In this document: in pieces, positions 51,214-58,879 of the stretch
How positions within the stretch are numbered: the stretch's first letter is position 1
How the letters are laid out: every line of letters begins with the position of its first letter
Assembly (NCBI RefSeq): GCF_023223525.1
Contig: NZ_JALPRX010000002.1
Coordinates: 1-64,000 of the forward strand
Direction: 5' to 3'
Origin: Roseomonas acroporae
GTDB taxonomy: Bacteria; Pseudomonadota; Alphaproteobacteria; Acetobacterales; Acetobacteraceae
Length of the DNA: 64,000 nt
The notes under the pieces: generated by a model
Told to the model about the DNA's origin: nothing
The model's database searches: none
What the model saw: the letters and a program-made list of their open reading frames with translations, nothing else
Translations under genes and position numbers: made by a program

Positions 51214-52188
51214 ATGCTGATCCGTCGCCCCCGTGGCTGGGAGATCCCCGAGCGCCTCGTGACTCCCGAGGCCGTCGCCCTCGGCCGTGGCGTGGCGCGC
51301 GGCGCCGCCGCGCCCGTGGAGCGCCGGGCGGTGCTGGCCGGCGGCCTCGCGGCGGGCTTCGCGCTGGCCGGCGCCGCCCGCGCCGAGGACGCGCCGCCGG
51401 CCGCGCCCGCCCGCAACCCGCGCTACGAGCCCGGCCGCGCCGTCACCGGCGAGCGGGAGGCGACCACCTACAACAACTTCTACGAGTTCAACACCAGCAA
51501 GGACGTGGTGCGTCAGGCCCAGCGCATGCCGCTGCGCCCCTGGACCGTGCGCTTCGACGGCATGGTCGAGCGCCCGCGCGAGATGGGCATCGAGGACATA
51601 TTGCGCGCCGTCCCGCAGGAGGAGCGCGTCTACCGCCACCGCTGCGTCGAGGCCTGGGCGATGACCGTGCCCTGGTCCGGCTTCGCGCTCTCGGAACTGG
51701 TGAAGCTGGCCGCGCCGACCGCCGGCGCGCGCTACGTGGTGTTCGAGACGGCGCAGCTTCCCGCCGTGATGCCGGGGCTGCGGGCGCCCTTCTATTCCTG
51801 GCCCTATGTCGAGGGGCTGACCCTGGCGGAGGCGAACAACGAGCTGGCCTTCGTCGCGACCGGCCTCTACGGCAGGCCGCTGCTGGCGCAGAACGGCGCG
51901 TCGATCCGGCTGGTGACGCCGTGGAAGTACGGCTTCAAGTCGATCAAGTCGATCGTGCGGGTGACGCTGACCGACCGGCGCCCGACCAGCTTCTGGGAAG
52001 GCATCCAGCCGCAGGAATACGGCTTCTGGGCCAACGTGAACCCGGCCGTGCCGCATCCGCGCTGGAGCCAGGCGAGCGAGCGGCTGCTCGGTACCAGCGA
52101 GCGCGTGCCGACGCAGCTCTACAACGGCTACGGCGAATTCGTGGCCGGCCTCTACACGGGCCTGCAGAACGAGCGGCTGTTCGTCTGA
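51214..52188 (+). CDS. msrP: Protein-methionine-sulfoxide reductase catalytic subunit MsrP
   Basis: The 324-residue protein is a periplasmic molybdenum-pterin enzyme of the YedY/MsrP type. It has a Tat-type leader (VERRAVLAGGLAAGFALAGAARA), ATTYNNFYEFNTSKD, the molybdenum Cys in YRHRCVEAWAMTVPWSGF (about 144), and WKYGFKSIKSIV with TSFWEGIQPQEYGFWANVNP. It reduces methionine sulfoxide in exported proteins. GGGAGCAAGGAG precedes the ATG. The usual partner is MsrQ, a haem membrane protein; the next gene instead encodes an 85-residue membrane protein. Confidence 0.95.
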   Translation: MLIRRPRGWEIPERLVTPEAVALGRGVARGAAAPVERRAVLAGGLAAGFALAGAARAEDAPPAAPARNPRYEPGRAVTGEREATTYNNFYEFNTSKDVVRQAQRMPLRPWTVRFDGMVERPREMGIEDILRAVPQEERVYRHRCVEAWAMTVPWSGFALSELVKLAAPTAGARYVVFETAQLPAVMPGLRAPFYSWPYVEGLTLAEANNELAFVATGLYGRPLLAQNGASIRLVTPWKYGFKSIKSIVRVTLTDRRPTSFWEGIQPQEYGFWANVNPAVPHPRWSQASERLLGTSERVPTQLYNGYGEFVAGLYTGLQNERLFV

Positions 52189-52197
52189 GGCGCCGCC

Positions 52198-52455
52198 ATG
52201 CCGGCGCGCCTGCTGGGCGTGTTCCTCGTGGTGGTGGCGGCCGTCATCGCCTGGCGCGGCGGCGGCGGGCTGCGGCTCGGGCGCTTCCTCTCGGCGACGG
52301 CGCCGACGGGGCTGGCGGAGACGCAGGACTGGGTGACGCGCCACCTCGGCGCCACCGCCTGGGACGGCGTGTTCGTGCCGCTGCTCGGCACGCCGGCCTG
52401 GCTGGCGCCGCTGGTGCTCGGCCTGCTGTTCCTGCTGCTGGCCGCGCGGCGGTAG
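52198..52455 (+). CDS. Small membrane protein next to msrP, unknown
   Basis: The 85-residue protein has two membrane helices (about 4-20, LLGVFLVVVAAVIAW; about 64-82, WLAPLVLGLLFLLLAA). Between them is a soluble loop containing TAPTGLAETQDWVTRHLG. It starts 9 bases after the msrP stop, so it is cotranscribed. It is much too short to be MsrQ (about 200 residues, six helices) and has a single His rather than the haem-binding set. It may anchor MsrP or be unrelated. I know no family for it. Confidence 0.65.
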   Translation: MPARLLGVFLVVVAAVIAWRGGGGLRLGRFLSATAPTGLAETQDWVTRHLGATAWDGVFVPLLGTPAWLAPLVLGLLFLLLAARR

Positions 52456-52672
52456 CCTTCGGGACGGCCCCACGCCGTCGGAGCGCCCACCGGGACGCCG
52501 AGCGCGCCACCACGGCCGCGCGGCGCGGGGGCGCCCACCCGTCCCCGGTGGCGCCTTCCCGCCGCCGGGCATCGCGCGGGCCGTGACGCCCCATCGGGCA
52601 GGGCTGCCTCTCCCTGCTTTCCTTCCAACCTCGGCGACGGCGTTCGAGTCCGGACCCGGAAGGTGACGGCCA

Positions 52673-54268
52673 ATGCCGCTGTTCGAGACCATCATCGGCC
52701 TGCTGCTCGCCGCCGCGCTGCTCTCCGTCCTGGCGGAGCGGCTGGCCGTGCCGGCGCCGGCGCTGCTGGCCCTGGGCGGGCTGGCGGCCGCCTTCATCCC
52801 CGGCGTGCCGCAGGTCGCGATCGACCCGGAGCTGGCGCTGGCCCTGTTCGTCGCGCCGGTCCTGCTGGACGCGGCCTTCGACGCCTCGCCCCGCGACCTG
52901 CGGGAGAACCTCCTGCCCGTGGCCACCCTGGCCGTCGTCGCGGTGGGGATCACCATCGCCGCCGTGGCGCTGGTGGCGCGCTGGTGCCTGCCCGGCATGC
53001 CGCTGGCGGTGGCGGTGGCGCTGGGCGCCGTCGTCGCCCCGCCGGACGCCGCCGCCGCCACCGCCGTGCTGCGCCCCCTGCGCCCGCCGCACCGGCTCAT
53101 GGTGATCCTGGAGGGCGAGAGCCTGTTCAACGACGCCAGCGCCCTGCTGGTGTACCGCCTGGCGCTGGCCGCCGCGGCCACCGGCGGCTTCGCCCTGATG
53201 CAGGCGGTGCCGCTGCTGCTGGTGACGGCGCTGGGCGGCGCCCTGCTCGGTTGGGCGGCGGCGCGGCTCTCCATCGCCTTCTCCCGCCGCCTGTTCCGCG
53301 ACATGGCGACCAGCGTGCTGATCCAGTTCCTGAGCACCTTCGGGGTTTGGCTGCTGGCGGAGGCGCTGCACCTCTCGGCCATCATCACGGTCGTCGCCTA
53401 CGGCATGACGCTGGCCCGCCACACGCCGCGCCGCAGCGGCGCGCGGCACCGCATCGCCTCCTACGCGGTGTGGGAGGTGGCGGTGTTCGTGCTGAACGCC
53501 GTGGCCTTCCTGCTGATCGGGCTGGAGATGCGCGTCATCCTCGGCCGGCTGGACGGCGACTGGGCGCCGGTGGCGTGGCTGGCGGCGGGCACCTGCCTCG
53601 CGGTGGTGGTGGCGCGCCTGGCCTGGGTGATGGCCTACAACACCGTGGTCCGCTGGGCGATCCGGCGCTTCGGGGCGCGGGCGCCCCAGGGTCGACCGCT
53701 GGGGCGGTCGCAGGGGCGGTCGCTGGGGCGGCCGCAACTCAGGCCCACGGTGGGCGGCGGGCTGCTGGTCGCCTGGTCGGGGATGCGCGGCATCGTCACC
53801 CTGGCCGCGGCGCTGGCCCTGCCGGAGAACCTGCCCTTCCGGGACGAGGTGGTGTTCGCCGCCGTCTGCGTGGTGCTGTTCACGCTGGTGCTCCAGGGCG
53901 TCACGCTCGGGCCGCTGCTGAACCGCCTCGGCCTCGCCGAGGACACGACCGTGGCGGAGGAGGTGCGGCTGGCGCGGCTGCGGACCGCCAAGGCCGCGAT
54001 GCGCTGCCTGGAGGACGCGCCCGCCTCGCCCTCCCGGGACGCGCTGCTGCGGGACATGAAGGCCCGGGCGAAGCTGGACGAGGCGCGGATCGGGGCGCCG
54101 GCGCCGGACAGCACGGCGGCGCTGCAGGCCCAGGCCGTGGAGGCGGCGCGCGACGCGCTGGAGGATCTGCGGCGCGACGGCACCATCGGCGACGACGCCT
54201 TCCACGTGCTGGAGGAGGAGCTGGACCTGATGGAGCTGGCGGCCGACCCGCGCGTGCGGCCGGTGTAG
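52673..54268 (+). CDS. CPA1-type Na+/H+ antiporter
   Basis: The 531-residue protein has about twelve membrane helices with the CPA1 motifs: GAVVAPPDAAAATAVL (ion-binding Asp in the place of the family's GAVLSPTDP), GESLFNDASALLVYRL (ND pair) and GMRGIVTLAAALALPE near the end of the membrane part. A cytoplasmic tail with helices (about 430-531) follows. It exchanges H+ for Na+ or K+ for pH and ion balance. A GRSLGRPQ-type repeat (12-bp units, 53703-53738) sits in a cytoplasmic loop. GGAAGGTGAC precedes the ATG. Not clearly in an operon. Confidence 0.9.
   Translation: MPLFETIIGLLLAAALLSVLAERLAVPAPALLALGGLAAAFIPGVPQVAIDPELALALFVAPVLLDAAFDASPRDLRENLLPVATLAVVAVGITIAAVALVARWCLPGMPLAVAVALGAVVAPPDAAAATAVLRPLRPPHRLMVILEGESLFNDASALLVYRLALAAAATGGFALMQAVPLLLVTALGGALLGWAAARLSIAFSRRLFRDMATSVLIQFLSTFGVWLLAEALHLSAIITVVAYGMTLARHTPRRSGARHRIASYAVWEVAVFVLNAVAFLLIGLEMRVILGRLDGDWAPVAWLAAGTCLAVVVARLAWVMAYNTVVRWAIRRFGARAPQGRPLGRSQGRSLGRPQLRPTVGGGLLVAWSGMRGIVTLAAALALPENLPFRDEVVFAAVCVVLFTLVLQGVTLGPLLNRLGLAEDTTVAEEVRLARLRTAKAAMRCLEDAPASPSRDALLRDMKARAKLDEARIGAPAPDSTAALQAQAVEAARDALEDLRRDGTIGDDAFHVLEEELDLMELAADPRVRPV
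53703..53738. repeat. 12-bp tandem repeat inside the antiporter gene, three copies
   Basis: GGCGGTCGCAGG and two near copies encode LGRSQGRSLGRPQ in the loop before the GMRG helix. Confidence 0.8.
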
Positions 54269-54353
54269 GGCTGCCCGCAGGCAGCCCGTCGCCGACGCTC
54301 CGCGACCACGGCGCCGCGGCGAGGCCGGCCGGGCGGTGTCCCGGCCGCCGCGG

Positions 54354-54782
54354 TCACACCCGGCAGCGCGCCAGCGCGATCACCCGCTCCGCCTCCGGCG
54401 TCAGCCGGTAGCCCGGCAGGTCCGCCGGGGCGACGAAGGCGGCTTCCGTCACGTCGCAGGCGGCGCGCGGCTCGCCCGCCACCCAGCGGGCGCAGAAATC
54501 GACGATGGTGTAGTGGAAGCGCACCGCGCCGGCCTCGTCCGGCACGATGGAATCCACCACGGCGGCGAGTTCCAGCGGCCCGACCGTGACGCCTGTCTCC
54601 TCCAGCAATTCGCGCCGCGCCGCCGCCTCGGCCGTCTCGCCGACATGCTGGGCGCCGCCGGGCAGCGACCACTCGCCCATGCGCGGCGGCTTGCCGCGGC
54701 GGACCAGCAGCACCTCCTCGCCGCGCAGCACGATGACGCCGATGCCGATCCAGGGCCGGTCCGGGTATTCGCGGCTGGTCAT
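54354..54782 (-). CDS. NUDIX hydrolase
   Basis: The 142-residue protein has an intact Nudix box, GGAQHVGETAEAAARRELLEE followed by TGV (about 43-66), with the metal-binding REL.EE core. IGVIVLRGEEVLLVRRGKPP before it is as in ADP-ribose/NADH/8-oxo-dGTP pyrophosphatases. The C-terminal part has the usual HYTIVDF strand. Its ATG overlaps the stop of the DUF4340 gene (ATGA), making it the last gene of a five-gene ABC operon. This is an odd partner; the substrate is unknown. Confidence 0.92.
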   Translation of the reverse strand: MTSREYPDRPWIGIGVIVLRGEEVLLVRRGKPPRMGEWSLPGGAQHVGETAEAAARRELLEETGVTVGPLELAAVVDSIVPDEAGAVRFHYTIVDFCARWVAGEPRAACDVTEAAFVAPADLPGYRLTPEAERVIALARCRV

Positions 54783-55966
54783 GGGCGGGCGGGGGCTGCC
54801 GGCTGGGCCGGGGCCGGGGCCGGGGCCGGGGTCCGGGGCGCGGTCTGGGTCGGGGCTGGCGGCGTGTCGGGCGGCCGGGCCGGCGCGCCGGGCTGCGCCG
54901 GGGCGGCGCCATCCGCCGCGGCAGGCGCCGCCGGCGGCTCGGTCGGGCGCCTGAGGTCGTCCAGGGTCGGCACGAAGGCCTTCTCCTTCCACTGGCCGAG
55001 CTGGTAGGCCCAGCCACGCCAGCGCGCGTTCAGCCGCGCCGCCTCGGCATCGCCCTCGGCGGCGAGCGCCACCCAGAGCCGCTCGTCCTGCCGCCAGGCG
55101 CGGGCGGTGACGGCGAGGTTGTCGGTGTATTCCAGCCGGCTTTCCCCCAGCGCCTCGCCCAGCCGGCCGCCTTCCGCCTCCGCCACCGGCCGCACCTCTA
55201 CGAAGCTGAGGAATTCCAGCGCCCGCGCCACCTCGTCCAGCGCCGTCTCGTCCTGCGGCGGGGCGTCGGCCGGGGTGGTGACGGCAAGCTTCGAGTCCGG
55301 CTCGCCGCTGCGGGTGATCACCAGTTCGGGCTGTCCCTGCCGGCGGATCACGGCACGGCGCAGCCGGTCGCGCGCGATGCCGGCGATGTCGCGATCCAGC
55401 CAGGATTGCGGGTCGGGGTCGAGCGCGAGGCGCCCCTCGGCCACCCAGGCCTGCGTCTCGCCGGGGCGGCGGACATAGAGGGAATCCGGCAGCGACGCCG
55501 CCCGCTCGCCGGCCGGGCGCGGCCGGCGGTTGCCGATCACCAGCTCGGCCAGCGGCGCGCCGGCGGCATCCAGCACGCGCAGCAGCGTGGCGGTGCTGCC
55601 CGCCTCGGACGGCTCGTCCAGCCCGAGCCGCGCCAGCGCCGCCGGGTCGCTGGTGCGCGGCTCGACGAGGCGAAGCTCGGTCAGCGCGGCGAGCAGCTCG
55701 TGCACGCGCTCGGGGCGCACCGGGTAGTTCGCCTTGTCCGGCAGGCCCCAGGCACCGTCCGGCGGGCGCGCGAGGACCAGGGTCGCGGCGTTCGCCTTCG
55801 CCTCGATGCGCGCGGCGCGGGCGAGGCGCTCCGCCAGGCCCGGGAAGGCGAGGCGGGGCGCACGGGAGGCGTCGCCCGGTGGCGTGGTGCCCGGCGTCAG
55901 CAGCAGGGCGGCGCCGACCGTCGCGACGGCGGCCCCGCCGAGCAGCAGCAGGTGGCGTCGGTTCAT
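54779..55966 (-). CDS. DUF4340 exported protein
   Basis: The 395-residue protein has an N-terminal signal anchor (MNRRHLLLLGGAAVATVGAALLL). The DUF4340 core follows: LARAARIEAKANAATLVLARPPDGAWGLPDKANYPVRPERVHELLAAL, ELVIGNRRP, SWLDRDIAGIARDRLRRAVI and QWKEKAFVPTLDDLRRP. The C-terminal 60 residues are Pro/Ala-rich with a GGGGCC 6-bp repeat. DUF4340 proteins accompany GldG-like genes in many bacteria and are thought to act with them in the envelope. The start at 55966 gives the signal anchor. It follows the GldG gene after a 138-base hairpin array and overlaps the NUDIX gene. Confidence 0.85.
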   Translation of the reverse strand: MNRRHLLLLGGAAVATVGAALLLTPGTTPPGDASRAPRLAFPGLAERLARAARIEAKANAATLVLARPPDGAWGLPDKANYPVRPERVHELLAALTELRLVEPRTSDPAALARLGLDEPSEAGSTATLLRVLDAAGAPLAELVIGNRRPRPAGERAASLPDSLYVRRPGETQAWVAEGRLALDPDPQSWLDRDIAGIARDRLRRAVIRRQGQPELVITRSGEPDSKLAVTTPADAPPQDETALDEVARALEFLSFVEVRPVAEAEGGRLGEALGESRLEYTDNLAVTARAWRQDERLWVALAAEGDAEAARLNARWRGWAYQLGQWKEKAFVPTLDDLRRPTEPPAAPAAADGAAPAQPGAPARPPDTPPAPTQTAPRTPAPAPAPAQPAAPARP

Positions 55967-55981
55967 CGGCCCGGCCTCCCT

Positions 55982-56090
55982 CGGGGCTTCGCCCCGGCAG
56001 AGAGGGCGGCGCCCTCTCCTTCTCCCCTTGGGCACTCTCCCGCCAAGGGGCGCCGCCCCCTGGATCCCCGCCGGGGGCGAAGCCCCCCGG
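55982..56090. repeat. Array of four triloop hairpins inside the GldG-like operon
   Basis: CGGGGC-TTC-GCCCCG (55982-55996), GAGAGGGC-GGC-GCCCTCTC (56000-56018), CCAAGGGGC-GCC-GCCCCCTGG (56043-56063, one mismatch) and GGGGGC-GAA-GCCCCC (56073-56087) lie between the GldG-like and DUF4340 genes. GGATCCC or GGACCCC follows two of them, as in the array at 11318-11537. Confidence 0.8.
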
Positions 56091-56104
56091 ACCCCCCGGA
56101 TGAT

Positions 56105-58141
56105 TCAGCCACGGGCGGCGGCACGGCGGCGGGAGCGCCAGACGGCGAGGCCGACGGCGAAGCACGCCACCAGCGCCGGCACCAGCGCCACGTTGAGCAG
56201 CCGCAGCGTCGATTCCAGCCGCTCGATGTCCTGGCGCAGGTCGCGCTGCACGCCGCGCAATTCCTGGCGCGTGCGCAGGATCTCGTCGCGCGCGCGGTCG
56301 ATCTCGGCGCGCTGCTCGGGCGTGATGACCGCCTGGGCGCGCTCGCCCGGCTGGCCCTGGCCCTGCCCCTGGGCCTGCCCCTGGGCTTGCGGCATGCCCT
56401 GGCGCAGCTCGCGCAGCCGGCGCTCGGTCTGCTGCAGGCGCTGTGTCAGCGCGCGCTCGGTCTGGCGGTAGCGGGCCTCGGCCTCGCCGCGCATCTCGTC
56501 GACCAGCGTGAAGGGACGCGCCGCCTCGCCGCGCGAGCGCAGCGAGATCAGCGCGTCGCCGCCGGCCAGCGTGTCGAGCAGGTTGGCCACCAGCGAGCCG
56601 TTGTCGCTGAACGGCGTCGCCACCTGCTGGCCGAAGAAGTCCTGCACGCGGACCCAGAAGCGGTCCTCCAGCACGTCCGTGTCGTTGAACACGACGAGGT
56701 TGGCCGGCGTGCCGCTGTCGGCGCGGTGGGCGGGCAGGTCGGCCGGGCGCTGCTGCCCCTCCGGCGGGGCGGGCGGGCCGTCCGGGAAGGCCGAATGCAG
56801 CACGCCCCGCACCCGCGCCGCGATCACCCGCCGGTGTCCGTCCGGCCGGAACTCGGCCAGCACGCGCGCCGGGTTGGGGTCGTCGCGCACCTGCGCCACG
56901 TCCACGAGCTGCGAGCGGTCGGAGCTGGTCAGCAGCGGCGTGAAGGTAACGCCCGCGACGCCGGCGCGCGGCCGCAGCTCGCCGGCCGAGGCGACCGTGA
57001 CGCGCGAGAGCTGCGCCGTCGCCACGTCGTCATGGCTCAGGCTGTCGCCCTGCATGTCGAACCAGGCGAGGTAGTCCACGACCTGGAGCCGGTCGTTCGG
57101 GTTGGCACGCACGCGCCAGGCGCCGCGCGCGTCCAGCACCACCTTGTCCGAGGGCGCATCGACGCCCCAGGCGTGCAGCAGCCGGTCCAGCGAGGAGGTG
57201 GTGGCCGGGTTCGGCGCGCTCGGCGGCGTGCCGGGCGGGGCGCGGCCGACCTGGCTCTCGGCCTGCGGGTCGACCAGCACCATCAGCTTGCCGCCGCGCA
57301 TCACGAACTGGTCGATCGCGTACTGCGTGGCGTCCGGGAGGTCGCGCGGATGCGCCAGCAGCAGCACCTGCACCTCGTCGTCGATGCGCTGCGCGTCGAG
57401 CGGCACGTCCTTGACGGTGAAGAACTGCCTGAGCTGCGTCATGATCACGGCCGGCTGCCCGGCGCCCGGCTGGCGCAGCATCATCGCGCGCGGGTCGCCG
57501 TTGAGTTGCAGCGTCGTCATCACGCCGAGCACCGGGCGGGCGGGGTTGGACAGCTCCCAGACGAGGCGCGTCAGGTCGTATTCGAGGAAGCGCTCGCGGT
57601 CCGGCTGGAAGAAGGCGACGATGCGCTCGGCATCCAGCAGGTTGGTGCCGGCGAGGCCGAAATAGACCTGCTCGCCGGTCTGGTCGAGCGGCACGCCCTG
57701 GAGCCCGTAGCCGACGGCGCGGTCCTCGGCCTCGCTGAAGGGCTCGGGGTCGAACTCCTCCAGCCGCACCTTGCCGCCCGAGGCCGCGACGTATTCGCGC
57801 AGCATGTCGCGCACCCGGTCGGCATAGGCGCCGTAGGCGGGGACGGTGGTGCCGAGCCGGCGCGAGTAGAACAGGCGCAGCGTCACCGGGTCGCGCAGCC
57901 CGGCGAGGAGCTGCCGCGTGCCGTCCGAGAGGGTGTAGAGGCGCTGCTCGGTCAGGTCGAGCCGGGCGCGCGGCAGCAGCCGGTCGGCCAGCATGTTGAC
58001 GCCGACCGCCGCGACGGCGGCGAAGGCGATGCCGAGCGCGCCGTAGAGCAGCCGGCTGCCGCGGCGCGGCGCGGGCCGGGGGGCGGGGCCGGGCTGGGAG
58101 GAACCGGGCTGGGAGGAGGCGGGCAGGGTGGTCTCGCTCAT
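56105..58141 (-). CDS. GldG-family ABC transporter auxiliary membrane protein
   Basis: The 678-residue protein has an N-terminal helix (about 31-50), then RLDLTEQRLYTLSDGTRQLLAGL typical of GldG. The long periplasmic domain (about 70-600) has PAYGAYADRVRDMLREYV, VYFGLAGTN, RGGKLMVLVDPQAES and NDTDVLEDRFWVRVQD. It ends with a Gln-rich coiled coil and a C-terminal helix (about 645-665). In Bacteroidetes GldF and GldG are gliding components; proteobacterial homologues have no assigned role. Repeats lie at both ends: SSQPG near the start (15-bp units, 58091-58120) and QGQ-type 6-bp units (56351-56390). It starts 6 bases after the permease stop. Confidence 0.88.
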   Translation of the reverse strand: MSETTLPASSQPGSSQPGPAPRPAPRRGSRLLYGALGIAFAAVAAVGVNMLADRLLPRARLDLTEQRLYTLSDGTRQLLAGLRDPVTLRLFYSRRLGTTVPAYGAYADRVRDMLREYVAASGGKVRLEEFDPEPFSEAEDRAVGYGLQGVPLDQTGEQVYFGLAGTNLLDAERIVAFFQPDRERFLEYDLTRLVWELSNPARPVLGVMTTLQLNGDPRAMMLRQPGAGQPAVIMTQLRQFFTVKDVPLDAQRIDDEVQVLLLAHPRDLPDATQYAIDQFVMRGGKLMVLVDPQAESQVGRAPPGTPPSAPNPATTSSLDRLLHAWGVDAPSDKVVLDARGAWRVRANPNDRLQVVDYLAWFDMQGDSLSHDDVATAQLSRVTVASAGELRPRAGVAGVTFTPLLTSSDRSQLVDVAQVRDDPNPARVLAEFRPDGHRRVIAARVRGVLHSAFPDGPPAPPEGQQRPADLPAHRADSGTPANLVVFNDTDVLEDRFWVRVQDFFGQQVATPFSDNGSLVANLLDTLAGGDALISLRSRGEAARPFTLVDEMRGEAEARYRQTERALTQRLQQTERRLRELRQGMPQAQGQAQGQGQGQPGERAQAVITPEQRAEIDRARDEILRTRQELRGVQRDLRQDIERLESTLRLLNVALVPALVACFAVGLAVWRSRRRAAARG
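56351..56390. repeat. 6-bp repeat inside the GldG-like gene
   Basis: Hexamers of the type CTGGCC/CTGCCC/CTGGGC repeat about seven times and encode QAQGQAQGQGQGQ in the C-terminal coiled-coil part. Confidence 0.7.
58091..58120. repeat. 15-bp tandem duplication inside the GldG-like gene
   Basis: GGGCTGGGAGGAACC is followed by a near copy, encoding SSQPGSSQPG in the cytoplasmic N-terminus. Confidence 0.75.
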
Positions 58142-58147
58142 CGCGGC

Positions 58148-58879
58148 TCAGTCCGCCTTGCGTGCGTCGACGATGACGGTGTTCACGAACAGCCAGAAGG
58201 CGATGAAGCTCGCGAAGTAGACGAGGTCGCGCGCATCCACCACGCCGCGCCCGAAATTGCCCAGCCGGTCGCTGAGCGAGAGGCTGCGCGCGATCTCGGC
58301 GAAGGCGGCGACGCGCTGGCTGAGGAAGTCCGTCACCACCGGGCTGCCGGAAGCCGCGAACAGGAAGCAGACGGCGACGGCGAGGACGAAGGCGATCACC
58401 TGGTTCTTGGTCGCGGCCGAGAGCGCGGCGCCGACCGCGAGATACGCCCCCGCCACCAGCAGCGAACCGAGATAGCCGCACAGCACCACGCCGTTGTCCG
58501 GGTCGCCCAGCACGTTGATGGTGATCCAGAGCGGGAAGGTGAGCGCCAGGGCGATGGCGCAGAAGGCCCAGGCCGCCAGGAACTTGCCGAGCACCGCCTG
58601 CCACTGCGCGATCGGCAGGGTCAGCAGCAGCTCGATCGTGCCGAGGCGCCGCTCCTCCGCCCAGAGCCGCATGGTGATGGCAGGCACGAGGAACAGGAAC
58701 AGCCAGGGGATGAAGCCGAAGAAGGGCTGCAAATCCGCCTGCCCGCGCGCGAAGAAATTGCCCAGGCTGAAGGTCAGCGAGCCCGACAGCACCAGGAAGA
58801 TCACGATGAACACGTAGGCGACCGGCGTCGCGAAGTAGCCGGCCAGCTCGCGCCGGGCGACGGCGAGGACGGCGCGCAT
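58148..58879 (-). CDS. ABC-2 type permease (GldF-like)
   Basis: The 243-residue membrane protein has six helices and the GldF-type pattern: AVARRELAGYFATPVAYVFIVIFLVLSG at the start, PWLFLFLVPAITMRLWAEERRLGTIELLLTLPI, then FAASGSPVVTDFLSQRVAAF and a final YFASFIAFWLFVNTVIVD. It forms the channel part of an ABC exporter or mechanical membrane complex with the upstream ATPase. It overlaps the ATPase stop by one base and is followed after 6 bases by the GldG-like gene. Confidence 0.9.
   Translation of the reverse strand: MRAVLAVARRELAGYFATPVAYVFIVIFLVLSGSLTFSLGNFFARGQADLQPFFGFIPWLFLFLVPAITMRLWAEERRLGTIELLLTLPIAQWQAVLGKFLAAWAFCAIALALTFPLWITINVLGDPDNGVVLCGYLGSLLVAGAYLAVGAALSAATKNQVIAFVLAVAVCFLFAASGSPVVTDFLSQRVAAFAEIARSLSLSDRLGNFGRGVVDARDLVYFASFIAFWLFVNTVIVDARKAD

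Noticed and set aside
52198-52455. Calling the small gene after msrP a truncated msrQ
   Set aside because: It has two helices, one His and no MsrQ motif, and starts with its own signal-like helix, so it is not a remnant I can recognise.
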